Shown one piece after another: positions 51,404 to 51,470 of a stretch of DNA of 51,470 bases. Made by a program: the position numbers and the translations under genes. The DNA comes from Eshraghiella sp964405265 (GTDB lineage: Bacteria; Bacillota; Clostridia; Lachnospirales; Lachnospiraceae). The stretch lies in assembly GCA_964405265.1 (NCBI GenBank), contig CAYONC010000011.1, forward strand, positions 1 to 51,470. The letters are read 5' to 3'. Within the stretch, counting starts at the first letter, position 1. Every line of letters starts with the position of its first letter. The notes under the pieces were generated by a model that saw only the letters and a program-made list of their open reading frames with translations, did no database searches and had not been told where the DNA came from.

Positions 51404-51470
51404 ATTATTAACTAACTAGTGTTAGCATCTAATTAGAACAATTTAAAATGAGACATTCTCCACAACCCTT

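Overview
The window reads as chromosomal DNA from a low-to-mid GC Gram-positive anaerobe of the class Clostridia, most likely a gut Lachnospiraceae. This is inferred from AGGAGG-type ribosome binding sites before almost every gene, a split purH (stand-alone IMP cyclohydrolase plus stand-alone AICAR transformylase) behind a ZTP-type riboswitch, an agr-type peptide quorum-sensing locus, an ECF sigma factor fused to a membrane anchor, and the mix of YgiQ, AIM24 and aconitase-like hydratase genes. No rRNA, tRNA, CRISPR array or intact mobile element was seen.

Layout. 0.1-9 kb: guaA with a shortened glutaminase domain, three proteins without assigned function, a c-di-GMP phosphodiesterase, a PutP-type symporter, an Lgt-like enzyme and a small DUF4190-like membrane protein whose promoter spacer contains nine consecutive Gs. 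9-18.9 kb: the SOS-controlled uvrB-uvrA pair with a DUF1295 gene, an AIM24 protein, an aconitase-family hydratase and D-lactate dehydrogenase. 18.9-22.2 kb: an agr-like system read leftward as agrB-agrA-agrC, then a separate 52-residue agrD (too small for most gene finders). Nearly identical promoter blocks of about 79 bp precede agrB and agrD; each carries 9-bp direct repeats with a 12-bp spacer, the arrangement expected for a LytTR regulator. 22.2-24.6 kb: a TetR regulator with a CYTH protein, and a nitroreductase with an ArsR regulator. 24.6-28.7 kb: a visibly AT-richer patch that looks acquired, with a frameshifted gene, an esterase-like/membrane fusion, a HAD hydrolase and a Fic protein. 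28.7-33.2 kb: an operon of ygiQ, upp, a PFL-activase-like radical SAM gene and an RlmD-like methyltransferase. 33.3-39.8 kb: an aldo/keto reductase, two HAD phosphatases, the riboswitch-purine pair and a GH31 glycosidase. 39.9-51.5 kb: a Thr/Pro/Glu-rich SGNH protein, pantothenate genes (DUF2520-panB-panC), the sigma-factor fusion, an ABC exporter behind two palindromic operators, a lipoprotein with four CxxCxGxG motifs, a MATE transporter and gene remnants at the right edge.

How the genes work together. The agr locus is the most complete regulatory system here: AgrB would process AgrD to a five-residue thiolactone, AgrC sense it and AgrA feed back on both promoters. Housekeeping genes cover purine synthesis and salvage (guaA, the purH pair, upp), DNA repair (uvrBA) and pantothenate supply. 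Functions rest on motif recognition by eye; no database search was run.
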